This document shows positions 27,683-35,396 of a stretch of DNA of 64,000 nucleotides, piece after piece. The position numbers and the translations under genes are program-made. The DNA lies in NCBI GenBank assembly GCA_964488865.1, contig CAZAWR010000005.1, forward strand, positions 1 through 64,000, read 5' to 3'. Below the pieces are notes generated by a model, which was not told where the DNA came from, did no database searches, and was given only the letters and a program-made list of their open reading frames with translations. Source of the stretch: MWCO01 sp964488865. Lineage in GTDB: Bacteria > Myxococcota_A > Polyangia > Polyangiales > Polyangiaceae. Position 1 is the stretch's first letter; every line of letters begins with the position of its first letter.

Positions 27683-28123
27683 GTGGCAAGCGACGACAAC
27701 CAACTGTCAGGCCCCGATCTTGCGCGCGGCATCGACGCCGACGAGTTGGCAGATGGCGCGATGCTCGCGGGCCACGCGCAGGGCGAGGCCGTGCTCATCG
27801 CACGATGCGGTGACGAGGTTTTCGCGCTCGACGCGACGTGCACGCATTACGGCGGACCGCTTGCCGATGGCCTCATGGTGGGGGACACGGTTCGCTGTCC
27901 TTGGCATTACGCGCGTTTCAGCCTTTGGACCGGAGTAGTGATGCGGGCGCCCGCGCTCGTTTCAATCGGGCGTTGGGAAACGGAACGACGCGGCGACAGG
28001 TTCTTCGTGGTCGGCAAGTCGAAGCCAGCCGCCGCCTTTCCACGCGAGGTGCCAGCCGACATCAAGTCCGTGGTGATTCTGGGTGGTGGCGCGGGAGCGG
28101 GAACCACCCACGAGAGGGGGTAA
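27683..28123 (+). CDS. Rieske [2Fe-2S] protein, truncated relative to AIF-like oxidoreductases
   Basis: 146 residues from a GTG at 27683 with GAGGAGG six bases upstream. A Rieske domain fills residues ~10-115: Cys-Thr-His (CTHYGGPLADG) and CPWHYARFSLWTG supply the two Cys and two His cluster ligands. In the AIFM3/Nfrl-type family this N-terminal Rieske domain leads into an FAD reductase starting with a SVVIVGGGxAG dinucleotide motif. Here the chain reaches IKSVVILGGGAGAG and then ends at THERG. So only the first residues of the reductase are left. The product could still act as a small ferredoxin, or be the stump of a deleted gene. The alpha/beta hydrolase starts three bases after the stop. 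Confidence 0.75.
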   Translation: MASDDNQLSGPDLARGIDADELADGAMLAGHAQGEAVLIARCGDEVFALDATCTHYGGPLADGLMVGDTVRCPWHYARFSLWTGVVMRAPALVSIGRWETERRGDRFFVVGKSKPAAAFPREVPADIKSVVILGGGAGAGTTHERG

Positions 28124-28126
28124 GCA

Positions 28127-28963
28127 ATGAGCATGTTTACGACGACGGACGGCACTGAAATCCACTATAAGGACTGGGGAAAAGGACGGCCCGTGGTGTT
28201 CAGCCACGGCTGGCCGCTGAATGCGGATAGCTGGGAGGCGCAGATGCTGTCCCTGGCCTCCAACGATTACCGCTGCATCGCTCACGACCGCCGCGGCCAT
28301 GGCCGATCAAGCCAGCCCTGGGTTGGCAACGACATGGACACCTATGCCGACGACCTCTCGGCGCTCATCGAGAAGTTGGACCTGAGGGGGGTCTTCCTCG
28401 TGGGCTTCTCTGCGGGCGGCGGCGAGGTCGCCCGCTACATCGGGCGCCACGGAACGAAGCGGTTGGCCATGGCCGCGTTGATCTCCGCCGTTCCGCCCCT
28501 GATGCTGAAAACAACGACCAATCCTTCGGGATTGCCCATGGAGAAGTTCGATGCGATTCGCAAAGGGGCCGTCGCCGACCGCTCCCAGCTTTACAAGGAC
28601 CTTGCCAGCGGTCCGTTCTTCGGAGCCAACAGGCCCGGTTCGAAGGTCTCGCAGGGCATGATCGACTCGTTCTGGCTCCAGGGCATGCAGGCCGGTCACA
28701 AGAACACCTTGGACTGCATCAAGGCGTTCTCCGAGACGGACTTCACTGAGGATCTGAAGAAGTTCGATGTGCCGACGCTGATCGTTCACGGTGACGACGA
28801 CCAAATCGTACCGATTGGCGCCGCGGCGCTCCGCTCGTCGAAGTTGGTCAAGAACGCGACGCTGAAGATCTACGCAGGCGCTCCCCATGGCCTCGCGTAC
28901 ACGCACAAGGACCAGCTCAACACAGACCTGCTCGAATTCCTCAGGGGGACGCTCGAGCAGTGA
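28127..28963 (+). CDS. Alpha/beta hydrolase (cofactor-free haloperoxidase / esterase type)
   Basis: 278 residues, MSMFTTTDGTEIHYKDWGKG. The family pattern of non-heme chloroperoxidases/arylesterases is complete: oxyanion loop FSHGWPLNADSW, RRGHGRSSQPW, nucleophile elbow GFSAGGGE (usually GFSTGGGE), the acid in HGDDDQIVP and the base in GAPHGLAYTH. Soluble. Physiologically most members are esterases or lactonases; the haloperoxidase reaction is a side activity via a peracid. It follows the truncated Rieske gene by three bases, so the two are probably co-transcribed, though this may reflect the deletion that shortened the Rieske gene. Confidence 0.9.
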   Translation: MSMFTTTDGTEIHYKDWGKGRPVVFSHGWPLNADSWEAQMLSLASNDYRCIAHDRRGHGRSSQPWVGNDMDTYADDLSALIEKLDLRGVFLVGFSAGGGEVARYIGRHGTKRLAMAALISAVPPLMLKTTTNPSGLPMEKFDAIRKGAVADRSQLYKDLASGPFFGANRPGSKVSQGMIDSFWLQGMQAGHKNTLDCIKAFSETDFTEDLKKFDVPTLIVHGDDDQIVPIGAAALRSSKLVKNATLKIYAGAPHGLAYTHKDQLNTDLLEFLRGTLEQ

Positions 28964-28996
28964 AAGGGGAGACCAGGCTCTCGCCATGCCAATCGG

Positions 28997-29167
28997 CTAG
29001 TCCCAAATCAAGCGCTGTTCGAAGAACGTGCTTGGGTTTGGGGCTATCCGAGCCGAAGACGAGGCGTTTTGGGGTGAGCCGCGGTGAGCGCGGCGAGGGG
29101 GCTTTGTGAAAGCCCCCATAGAAAAACCTAGACCCAAAGCGGCGCGGAGCGCTTGATTTGGGGCTAG
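28997..29167. mobile_element. MITE-like element family 3 (full copy)
   Basis: A ~170 bp element bounded by CTAG at 28997-29000 and 29164-29167. Its ends are inverted repeats of 19 bp with one mismatch: TAGTCCCAAATCAAGCGCT on the left and, in reverse complement, TAGCCCCAAATCAAGCGCT on the right. It contains an internal hairpin around GCCGCGGTGAGCGCGGC and a third CTAG at 29128-29131. A partial inverted copy is at 21622-21722. No coding capacity. Confidence 0.7.
29128..29167. repeat. CTAG-bounded ~40 bp block (hairpin block, copy in family 3)
   Basis: CTAG-ACCCAAAGCGG...TTGATTTGGGG-CTAG. In reverse complement it closely matches the free-standing block at 54780-54817, showing that this part behaves as a separate module. 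A shortened version lies at 21377-21397. Confidence 0.6.
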
Positions 29168-29235
29168 TCGACCGACGGGCCATAGCGGCGCGAGTGGGGT
29201 CCCAAGCGCGTGGTGTCGGAGAGAAGCTGGACCCT

Positions 29236-29745
29236 CTACGGTTCCACGCGTTTTCGCTCTGCCGTTGCTACCAGCTTTCGGCTGAATAGGAAGTTGTGGT
29301 ACCAAGAGCCGAGGCACCAGAGTGTGGTAGTGAGCACTGTTCCGGCAATGCAGACTAAGCCGCCCAGGACAAGCCCCAACACAGGGAAGCCATAGTGGAA
29401 GGACAACGCTGATCCGGCCAGAAAGACGGTCGACAGGGCGTAGGAGAACTGTCGCGGCTTTGGCGAAGGCGGCAACGGCTGCGCATGGAACAGGTGGCGC
29501 GCTCCGAAGTTGTACAAGAGGTCAATCAGCATGCCCTTGGGGAGCAGCGCGCCACTGAGCGCTACCAGGGCCATGGCTCCAAGCCAAAACTGCGAGTGAA
29601 GGGCCAGCCCGATGGCAATCAGGCTGACGCTTACTCCGGGCGTGAACCGCAATGGCCACTGAACGCGAGACATTGCTGAGTCATCCAGATTGCCGAACCC
29701 TTGCGCCTTCAGGTTATGCTTCGTAAAAGTGCCAATGCTCGCCAT
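29236..29745 (-). CDS. DUF4395-like inner membrane protein
   Basis: 169 residues. Four hydrophobic segments are visible: RFTPGVSVSLIAIGLALHSQ, WLGAMALVALSGALL, ALSTVFLAGSALSFHYGF and VLGLVLGGLVCIAGTVLTTT. The PPSPKPRQFSYALS stretch and the final CLGSWYHNFLF segment fit DUF4395, although that family usually has CxxC in the last motif and here only one Cys is present. Function unknown; some members neighbour thioredoxins or sulfurtransferases, which are absent here. Confidence 0.6.
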   Translation of the reverse strand: MASIGTFTKHNLKAQGFGNLDDSAMSRVQWPLRFTPGVSVSLIAIGLALHSQFWLGAMALVALSGALLPKGMLIDLLYNFGARHLFHAQPLPPSPKPRQFSYALSTVFLAGSALSFHYGFPVLGLVLGGLVCIAGTVLTTTLWCLGSWYHNFLFSRKLVATAERKRVEP

Positions 29746-30181
29746 GTCTAGAATCCTCCTTGCTTGGTCGGATGAGTCGTTTCTCCGCGCGGAGGAGCGC
29801 TGGCGCTCACGAACGCGCCCACGTGCCAGTCATTCTCCATCCATACAAGCGCCTCCCCTCAGGGAGCTCCCGGAAGCGGAGCCGGAGGTTTCATACCGCG
29901 AGGAGTCGAGCCCTTACCCGACCCCATGGTTTCCGGACCGGTGCCGTGCACCATTCGGCGTTCCTCGTTTCGGGCGTTCATCCTGGATGTGATTCTCCGG
30001 GTGCATGTCTTATCTCTCCATGCGGTAAGCAAGAATCGATCCGGCGCCACTGTCCCAGGCGGAACCGAGCAAGCAGCGAGCCCTTTCGCCACACCGGGCA
30101 GAAACGATGCTCAGGTGGAGCGCGCAGTGTCCCAGCCCGTTTCGAACGCAAGAAACAGAGACGGTGGAGGTTGGGCCCGCT
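29746..30181. other. Gene-free stretch with a diverged 45-bp repeat
   Basis: 436 bases without a convincing gene; short open frames on both strands lack coding pattern. Near its end (about 30129-30173) the sequence resembles 22959-23003, the last codons of the AI-2E-family gene: CGTTTCGAACGCAAGAAAC against CGTTTCGGACGCAAGAAAC, with further matches on both sides. Confidence 0.5.
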
Positions 30182-31609
30182 CTACTCCACGCAATCCAAC
30201 CGCTTCATATACGCGCGCGACGCTCCCGAGTCGCTCCACCCCGTCCAGGCGAGCAAGATCGACCGGCCGTCCGGCGCCCCCAGCAACGCGAGCGGTCCCG
30301 ACGGCCACTGATCGTAGGGCGGCTCGAGCATGTGCGAGAGGGCGGGCTGCATGCTCTCCTCGAGGTGCAGCTGCACTAGGATCTTGGACACGGAAGGATC
30401 GAACGCGTCGATCACGGCCGTGGCCACGTAGTCTCCGAGCTGTGCAACCGCGGGTCTGTCCATCCAGTAGTTTTCGCTCACGATCGCGTTCCACTTCGAG
30501 TACAGGCCCCCATCCTGGTTCAGCCGTACCGCTTCTACGGCGCCTCCGTCGGTCTGAAACACGAGCCACGCCGCGTCGTGTCCGCGTGCCACCAGTCGCA
30601 GGCTTCGCACCGACTGGCCGACCGGCAGCTCCTCAATCAACTCGTAGTCGGACTTGCCCTTGACGCGGACCTTCACGAGGTGAATGCGCGTTGGGGGACC
30701 ATCGAACCCGTCGTCGTTTCCGCAGGTCCCGAAGTCGCGGCTCGTGGTCAGCGCCACGAGGAAGCCGTTGTCGAAGGGGATCGCATCGGCTTGCAGAGGC
30801 TCTGTCGCGCATCCGAGCGTGGGCATCCAAACGGACGCTGAATTTTGCTGCCCCACGATCGACAGGTACTCGAAGCCGGCTTGCCCGTTCGCGTACACGA
30901 GCAACAGCGAGCCTTGCGCATAGGAAACCGCGAGAGGGTGCGACGGGTCGTCTTGGTACAACTCCGTCTCCGTGCTCGTCGCCGTGGGGTGGCCACGACC
31001 GACGTACGTCCCGGGCTGGGGCGACGCTGCGCTGTCGGTGCTGACCAGGAAGGCGAAGCCCTCGTCGCGGTCCGGTCCCAGGACGAAGCGTTCGCCAGCG
31101 AATGCGGCGCCCAGCAAGCCTTGACCGAGAGGGGAGTCGTCCCACGCGCCCCACGCGTCGAAGCTCACGTGCCCCAGCTTCGGCCAATCGCTGAAGCCCT
31201 CGTAGGGGTCCCAGCGGAAGGCAAGGGTGACCGTGCCCGAGGCGGTACGTACGAGCCAAGGGGTGTTCTCTTGGTGGTCGGGAGCGCCTTGGAACGTCCG
31301 CGTCTCGCGCTCCACGAAGCTGACGCAGGAGGAGAAGGGCGTAGTGCCACCGGCCCCTGCCGCACCCGCGTAGCCACCTGTCCCGGCGGTTCCTCCCATA
31401 CCCGCCGCGCCCCCGCTTCCCGCGACGCCACCGATTCCCGCGACCCCGCCATCCGTGACGCCACCTGTGCCTCCGGTCGGCCCTCCTGAAGTCCCGCCCG
31501 CGCCGGCTTCCGCGTCGCCCTCCTCCGCCAGGAGCGGGTCCGTCCTCGCCCCGCACCCGACCACGAAGACCACCAATCCCACGCACAATAGCATCGACCG
31601 TTCCGTCAC
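30182..31609 (-). CDS. Lipoprotein with Gly-rich linker, function unknown
   Basis: 475 residues; an in-frame ATG at 31594 is an alternative start. The signal (MLLCVGLVVFVVGC) ends in a lipobox. Residues ~25-95 are a Gly/Thr/Ala linker (GGTGGVTDGG, GGAAGMGGTAGTGG). The remaining ~370 residues look like a beta-propeller-type domain, with repeated short strands each ending in small residues, but no named repeat is recognised. Cys pairs CVSF, CATE and TCGNDD may form disulfides. Probably outer-surface. Transcribed alone, divergent from the sugar dehydrogenase/cytochrome gene. Confidence 0.68.
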   Translation of the reverse strand: MTERSMLLCVGLVVFVVGCGARTDPLLAEEGDAEAGAGGTSGGPTGGTGGVTDGGVAGIGGVAGSGGAAGMGGTAGTGGYAGAAGAGGTTPFSSCVSFVERETRTFQGAPDHQENTPWLVRTASGTVTLAFRWDPYEGFSDWPKLGHVSFDAWGAWDDSPLGQGLLGAAFAGERFVLGPDRDEGFAFLVSTDSAASPQPGTYVGRGHPTATSTETELYQDDPSHPLAVSYAQGSLLLVYANGQAGFEYLSIVGQQNSASVWMPTLGCATEPLQADAIPFDNGFLVALTTSRDFGTCGNDDGFDGPPTRIHLVKVRVKGKSDYELIEELPVGQSVRSLRLVARGHDAAWLVFQTDGGAVEAVRLNQDGGLYSKWNAIVSENYWMDRPAVAQLGDYVATAVIDAFDPSVSKILVQLHLEESMQPALSHMLEPPYDQWPSGPLALLGAPDGRSILLAWTGWSDSGASRAYMKRLDCVE

Positions 31610-31847
31610 GCGCCTACCTCCCTCACGCGCTCAGCCCGCATCGCCACAGGGGCCGCGCCGTTCGATTCGTTCTTGGTGAAGCCTGGCCGAGGTGTGCCAC
31701 CGCGGCAGGAAAGCACAACATCTGCAATCCTCGTTCCGCGTCGTCAACGCACAAATGGCGCGGCTTTCTGACGGGTGTGTCAGCGAGATGTGCCAAGGGA
31801 AATGCCGTGGCAACAGGAGGGCGGCCGTTCCATAGTGCCGTGAACCC

Positions 31848-34151
31848 ATGAAACTTCGCGTCTTCCCCCCGAACCTCTCCACCCGACTTCTTGCCGGCGC
31901 AATGGCTGCCTCCGCAGCTTGGGCCCTCGTCGCGGGATGCGGTGACGACAAGCGAGCGTCCGTGCCCTCGACCTCTGACGCCGGTTCGGATGTCGCTGCC
32001 GACGCCCCGGATGTCTCGGATGCGGCGGACGCAACACCGCCCGCGGACGCCGACTTCGGCCTCGAGAAGCGCCCATCCAACCCCACGTGTCTCGCCCCCG
32101 CGCGACCCCAGACCACCGCCTCAGTTCATCTCGAGCGCGTCTATCCCGACCTGCAACTGCAAGACGGCTTGATGGCCTTGGCCCAAGTCCCCGGCGACGG
32201 CTCCCGCTGGTTCGCGGCCCTTCGCAACGGTCTGGTGGTCTCCTTTCCCGCTGCGGGCGCGTCCGGCCTGCCGACGGTCGTGGCGGACGTCCCGGCGCTC
32301 GCGGGTCTCCCCATCCAGACCGGAGGGGAGGGCGGCTTGCTGGGCCTCGCCATCCACCCGGACTTTTCATCGAATGGGCGCATGTTCGTGACCTGGACCT
32401 GCCGGGGCGGACCGGCCGACATGTGCTCGACCGTAGGACGCCTCTCCAGCACCGACGGAGGCAAGTCGTTCGGCGACTACGAGACCATCCTTCCGCCTTT
32501 CGACCAACCTGCGCAGAACCACAACGGGGGCGGCATCGCCTTCGGCCCCGACGGCTACCTCTACCTGTCCTTCGGCGACGGCGGCAGCGCCAACGATGCC
32601 TTCTCCCAGGGGCAATCCCTGGAAGGCTTCTTCTCGAAGATCTTGCGCATCGACGTCGACACGCCGCCCCCCGCGGGCGAGACCTACGTGATCCCGGCGG
32701 ACAACCCGTTCGCGGGCGGGGGAGGCGAGCCTGCGACGTTTGCCCGCGGGTTCCGCAACCCGTTTCGCTTCTCCTTCGACCGGGCGTCCGGTGACCTGTG
32801 GGTGGGCGACGTCGGTCAGAACGCGTGGGAGGAGATCGACATCGTGCTATCCGGGGGCAACTACGGGTGGCCGTGTCGCGAGGGCTCGCACGCGTTCTCG
32901 TCGGACCCGGGGAAGTGTCCGAGCACGGTGGGGTTGATCGACCCGGTGTACGAGTACCCCCATGTCGGCGGTGCGTCGGTCACCGGGGGGGTGGTGTATC
33001 ACGGCTCCGCGATCGATGCCTTTGCCGGGAGCTACGTGTTTGCTGACTACGTGACCCGCGAGGTCCACGCCCTGACCTTCGACCCGACGGACGGCTCTGC
33101 GCGCGCGGTTCGCATCAACGAGAGCGGGCCCAGCGCCGCCTGGGTCAGCTTCACCGAGGACGTTGACGGCGAGGTGTACGCCTTGTCCGTCTTCCCTCCT
33201 GAGATCTACAAGCTCGTGGCGTCGGAAGAGCCCGCGCCCTCCACCTTCCCCCAGAAGCTTTCCGAGACCGGGTGCTTCGACCCGTCGGACCCGACGCGTC
33301 CCGTGCCGGCCTTGATCCCCTTCGACGTCAACGCCTCGCTGTGGAGCGACGGTGCGGAGAAGGAACGTTGGCTTGCGATCCCTGACGGGACGACGATCCA
33401 GGTGCTGCCCGACGGGGACTTCGACTTCCCGGCGGGGACCGTGCTCGTGAAGACGTTCTGGCTGGCAGGCAAGCGGGTCGAGACGAGGTTGTTCGTGCTC
33501 CACGACGACGGAGCGTGGGCCGGCTATGCGTACGAGTGGCGCGACGATCAGACCGACGCGGATCTGTTGCCGGCGGGCAAGACGAAGGCCGTGGGGGGAC
33601 AGGCGTGGTCATTCCCGAGCCGAAGCCAGTGCGTGCAATGCCATACCCCCGCAGCGGGCTGGGCGCTCGGTCCTGAGGTGGGGCAGTTGAACAAGCCGAT
33701 GGTGTATCCGAGCACGAATTTGAGGGCGAACCAGCTTCGCACGCTCGATCACGTGGGGATGTTCCACGCCCCGCTCGGCGTGGTGGAGGACTTGGCTTCC
33801 TATCCGGACCCGTTCGGAAGCGCGGCCGTGGGAGAGCGCGCGCGGGCGTACCTGCACGCCAATTGCGCGGGGTGTCATCGTCCCGACGGTCCCGGGCGCG
33901 GGACGCTGGACCTGCGCTACGCGACGCCATTCGCCGACGTCGGGGCGTGCGACGTCGACCCTGGGTTGGGGGACCTGGGGGTGGCCGGGGCGAAGCTCGT
34001 CGTACCGGGAGAGCCTGGGCGGTCCATCCTTCCGCTGCGCATGCGCGCCTCCGGGGCGAACCGCATGCCTCCGCTCAGTTCCTCGGTGGTGGATGCGACC
34101 GGGGTGCAGGTCATCGAGACGTGGATTACGGGGCTATCGGGCTGTCCGTAG
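31848..34151 (+). CDS. Sugar dehydrogenase-like propeller fused to a diheme cytochrome c (SO2930-type) lipoprotein
   Basis: 767 residues. The signal ends in a lipobox (ALVAGC). After an Asp/Ala linker, residues ~85-460 match the PQQ-dependent glucose/sorbosone dehydrogenase propeller: GGEGGLLGLAIHPDF, QNHNGGGIAFGPDGYLYLS with the expected catalytic His, RGFRNPFRFSFD and NYGWPCREG. Residues ~475-767 match the SO2930/HNE_0200-type diheme cytochrome (GCFDPSDPTRPVPALIPFDV, LWSDGAEKERW), with heme motifs CVQCH (595-599) and CAGCH (673-677). In the fusion electrons from the propeller could pass directly to heme c at the cell surface or periplasm. The substrate is unknown and PQQ synthesis genes are not in the window. 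Confidence 0.85.
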   Translation: MKLRVFPPNLSTRLLAGAMAASAAWALVAGCGDDKRASVPSTSDAGSDVAADAPDVSDAADATPPADADFGLEKRPSNPTCLAPARPQTTASVHLERVYPDLQLQDGLMALAQVPGDGSRWFAALRNGLVVSFPAAGASGLPTVVADVPALAGLPIQTGGEGGLLGLAIHPDFSSNGRMFVTWTCRGGPADMCSTVGRLSSTDGGKSFGDYETILPPFDQPAQNHNGGGIAFGPDGYLYLSFGDGGSANDAFSQGQSLEGFFSKILRIDVDTPPPAGETYVIPADNPFAGGGGEPATFARGFRNPFRFSFDRASGDLWVGDVGQNAWEEIDIVLSGGNYGWPCREGSHAFSSDPGKCPSTVGLIDPVYEYPHVGGASVTGGVVYHGSAIDAFAGSYVFADYVTREVHALTFDPTDGSARAVRINESGPSAAWVSFTEDVDGEVYALSVFPPEIYKLVASEEPAPSTFPQKLSETGCFDPSDPTRPVPALIPFDVNASLWSDGAEKERWLAIPDGTTIQVLPDGDFDFPAGTVLVKTFWLAGKRVETRLFVLHDDGAWAGYAYEWRDDQTDADLLPAGKTKAVGGQAWSFPSRSQCVQCHTPAAGWALGPEVGQLNKPMVYPSTNLRANQLRTLDHVGMFHAPLGVVEDLASYPDPFGSAAVGERARAYLHANCAGCHRPDGPGRGTLDLRYATPFADVGACDVDPGLGDLGVAGAKLVVPGEPGRSILPLRMRASGANRMPPLSSSVVDATGVQVIETWITGLSGCP

Positions 34152-34206
34152 CGTTTCCGCAGCAAACTTCTCCCTACGGATCGACCCCCGGTACGATTCG
34201 ACGGCC

Positions 34207-34308
34207 ATGCCAGGACCGCAAGAGAAGCTCCTGGACTTTCTCGATCAGAATCGGAAGTACGAGCCGGTGCTTTTTCTCAGCACACTGCTAGAGTCCATCC
34301 CCGCATGA
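34207..34308 (+). CDS. Possible 33-residue leader or small protein
   Basis: ATG(34207) to TGA(34306-34308) encodes MPGPQEKLLDFLDQNRKYEP and 13 more residues. Its stop overlaps the ATG of the following membrane protein gene (ATGA at 34305-34308), a typical coupling junction. No strong ribosome binding site is seen. It may be a real small protein, a translational leader, or chance. Confidence 0.35.
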   Translation: MPGPQEKLLDFLDQNRKYEPVLFLSTLLESIPA

Positions 34309-35099
34309 CCGCGCTGCAGTCCGTCCCGACGCCTTCGTCGAACCCGCCGCCCCCGCCGTCGGTACGGATGTCTGCGCCCAGCCAGCCCGACCTCGGTGTG
34401 CCTCGCGAGTGGAGTGTCGTCGGAAGCTACCTGCACGATCCCTCCTTGCGGTACACGAAGGTGCCGTTCGCCGGACCGGCCACCCTGCGGGCCATCGCAC
34501 AGATCGCGGGATTCCTGATCGGGCTTGCCCTCATCGTGGTCCCCCTCGTTCGTCAGGCAGTTCTGTCGGAATTCTCGCTTTGGTCCTTGCTGCCGATCGC
34601 GGGCGTGCCTCTGTGTCTCGAGCTTCTCTTCCCCTTGCGAACAACACTGCGGGAGCTGCATGAACGCGTTCGCCATGGGCTCTTGCTGCGACCCGTCGAC
34701 CTCGGCATGGAGCGGGCGGTCCCACAGCCGGGGACGACCATGCGTTACGAGGTCCACCTCGCGGCTCGTCGGAAGGTCAAGCTCGACGCCGTGCATGTGC
34801 GCCTGGTGTTCTGGGAGAGCTGGCGTGGGCGCGGGCGCCTTCGCTTCCTGCGGATTCCGCGGCGCATCACCGAGAAGCGGGGCCATGACCTGGTCCGCCA
34901 GGAGATAGGGCCCATCCAGCTGGACAAGGGCCAGCACGCCGTCATCCGAGGCTCGATCCGGATCCCCGCCGCCCGGCCCACCGAACACCATCGTGGAAAG
35001 CTCAAGCACATCTCCTACGTGAACCTGACGATCACGCTCCAGTCCGCTCACAGCGTGCGAGGCAACTGCCCCCACCTGGTCACGTTTCCCTGGATGTGA
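34305..35099 (+). CDS. Membrane protein of unknown function
   Basis: 264 residues. A Pro/Ser-rich N-terminal ~30 residues precede two membrane segments, about residues 65-85 (AIAQIAGFLIGLALIVVPLV) and 93-113 (WSLLPIAGVPLCLELLFPL). The C-terminal ~150 residues are soluble and beta-rich (MRYEVHLAARRKVKLDAVHV, RLVFWESWRG, HISYVNLTITLQS), a pattern reminiscent of arrestin-like or immunoglobulin-like sandwiches. No motif is recognised. The start overlaps the small upstream frame. Confidence 0.65.
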   Translation: MTALQSVPTPSSNPPPPPSVRMSAPSQPDLGVPREWSVVGSYLHDPSLRYTKVPFAGPATLRAIAQIAGFLIGLALIVVPLVRQAVLSEFSLWSLLPIAGVPLCLELLFPLRTTLRELHERVRHGLLLRPVDLGMERAVPQPGTTMRYEVHLAARRKVKLDAVHVRLVFWESWRGRGRLRFLRIPRRITEKRGHDLVRQEIGPIQLDKGQHAVIRGSIRIPAARPTEHHRGKLKHISYVNLTITLQSAHSVRGNCPHLVTFPWM

Positions 35100-35215
35100 A
35101 GGGCACCCTTGATCCGGAGCGAAGCGACGGGCTGACAGAGAAACCTCTGGAGCTTGCTCTGCGAAAGGCGACGCGACCTGCCGCCAATGAGGTGGGCGGT
35201 GCGTGAGAGGGCTCC

Positions 35216-35245
35216 TTCCCCCGCGGGGCGCGCGGGGCGGGGGAA
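35216..35245. terminator. Possible stem-loop terminator
   Basis: TTCCCCCGC (35216-35224) pairs with GCGGGGGAA (35237-35245) around a 12-base loop, between the membrane protein gene and the thiamine-diphosphate enzyme gene. There is no T-run, so it may only be a stable hairpin. The rest of the 35100-35396 gap holds nothing recognised. Confidence 0.3.
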
Positions 35246-35396
35246 CGCTGGGATGGGGGCTCTAGCCGAGACAGCACGGGATTGTGGATCAGGCAGCATG
35301 CGCCGTGCCTCCTGATCTGGGGGCACTCGCTACCCTTGCGCTCGGTCCGTGTGGGCCCCATGACCCCGCACGGTTCGAAGCGAGAGGAATCGACGG

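Noticed and set aside
29859..30092. 77-codon frame on the - strand
   Set aside because: No ribosome binding site, no compositional bias of a protein and no recognisable pattern.
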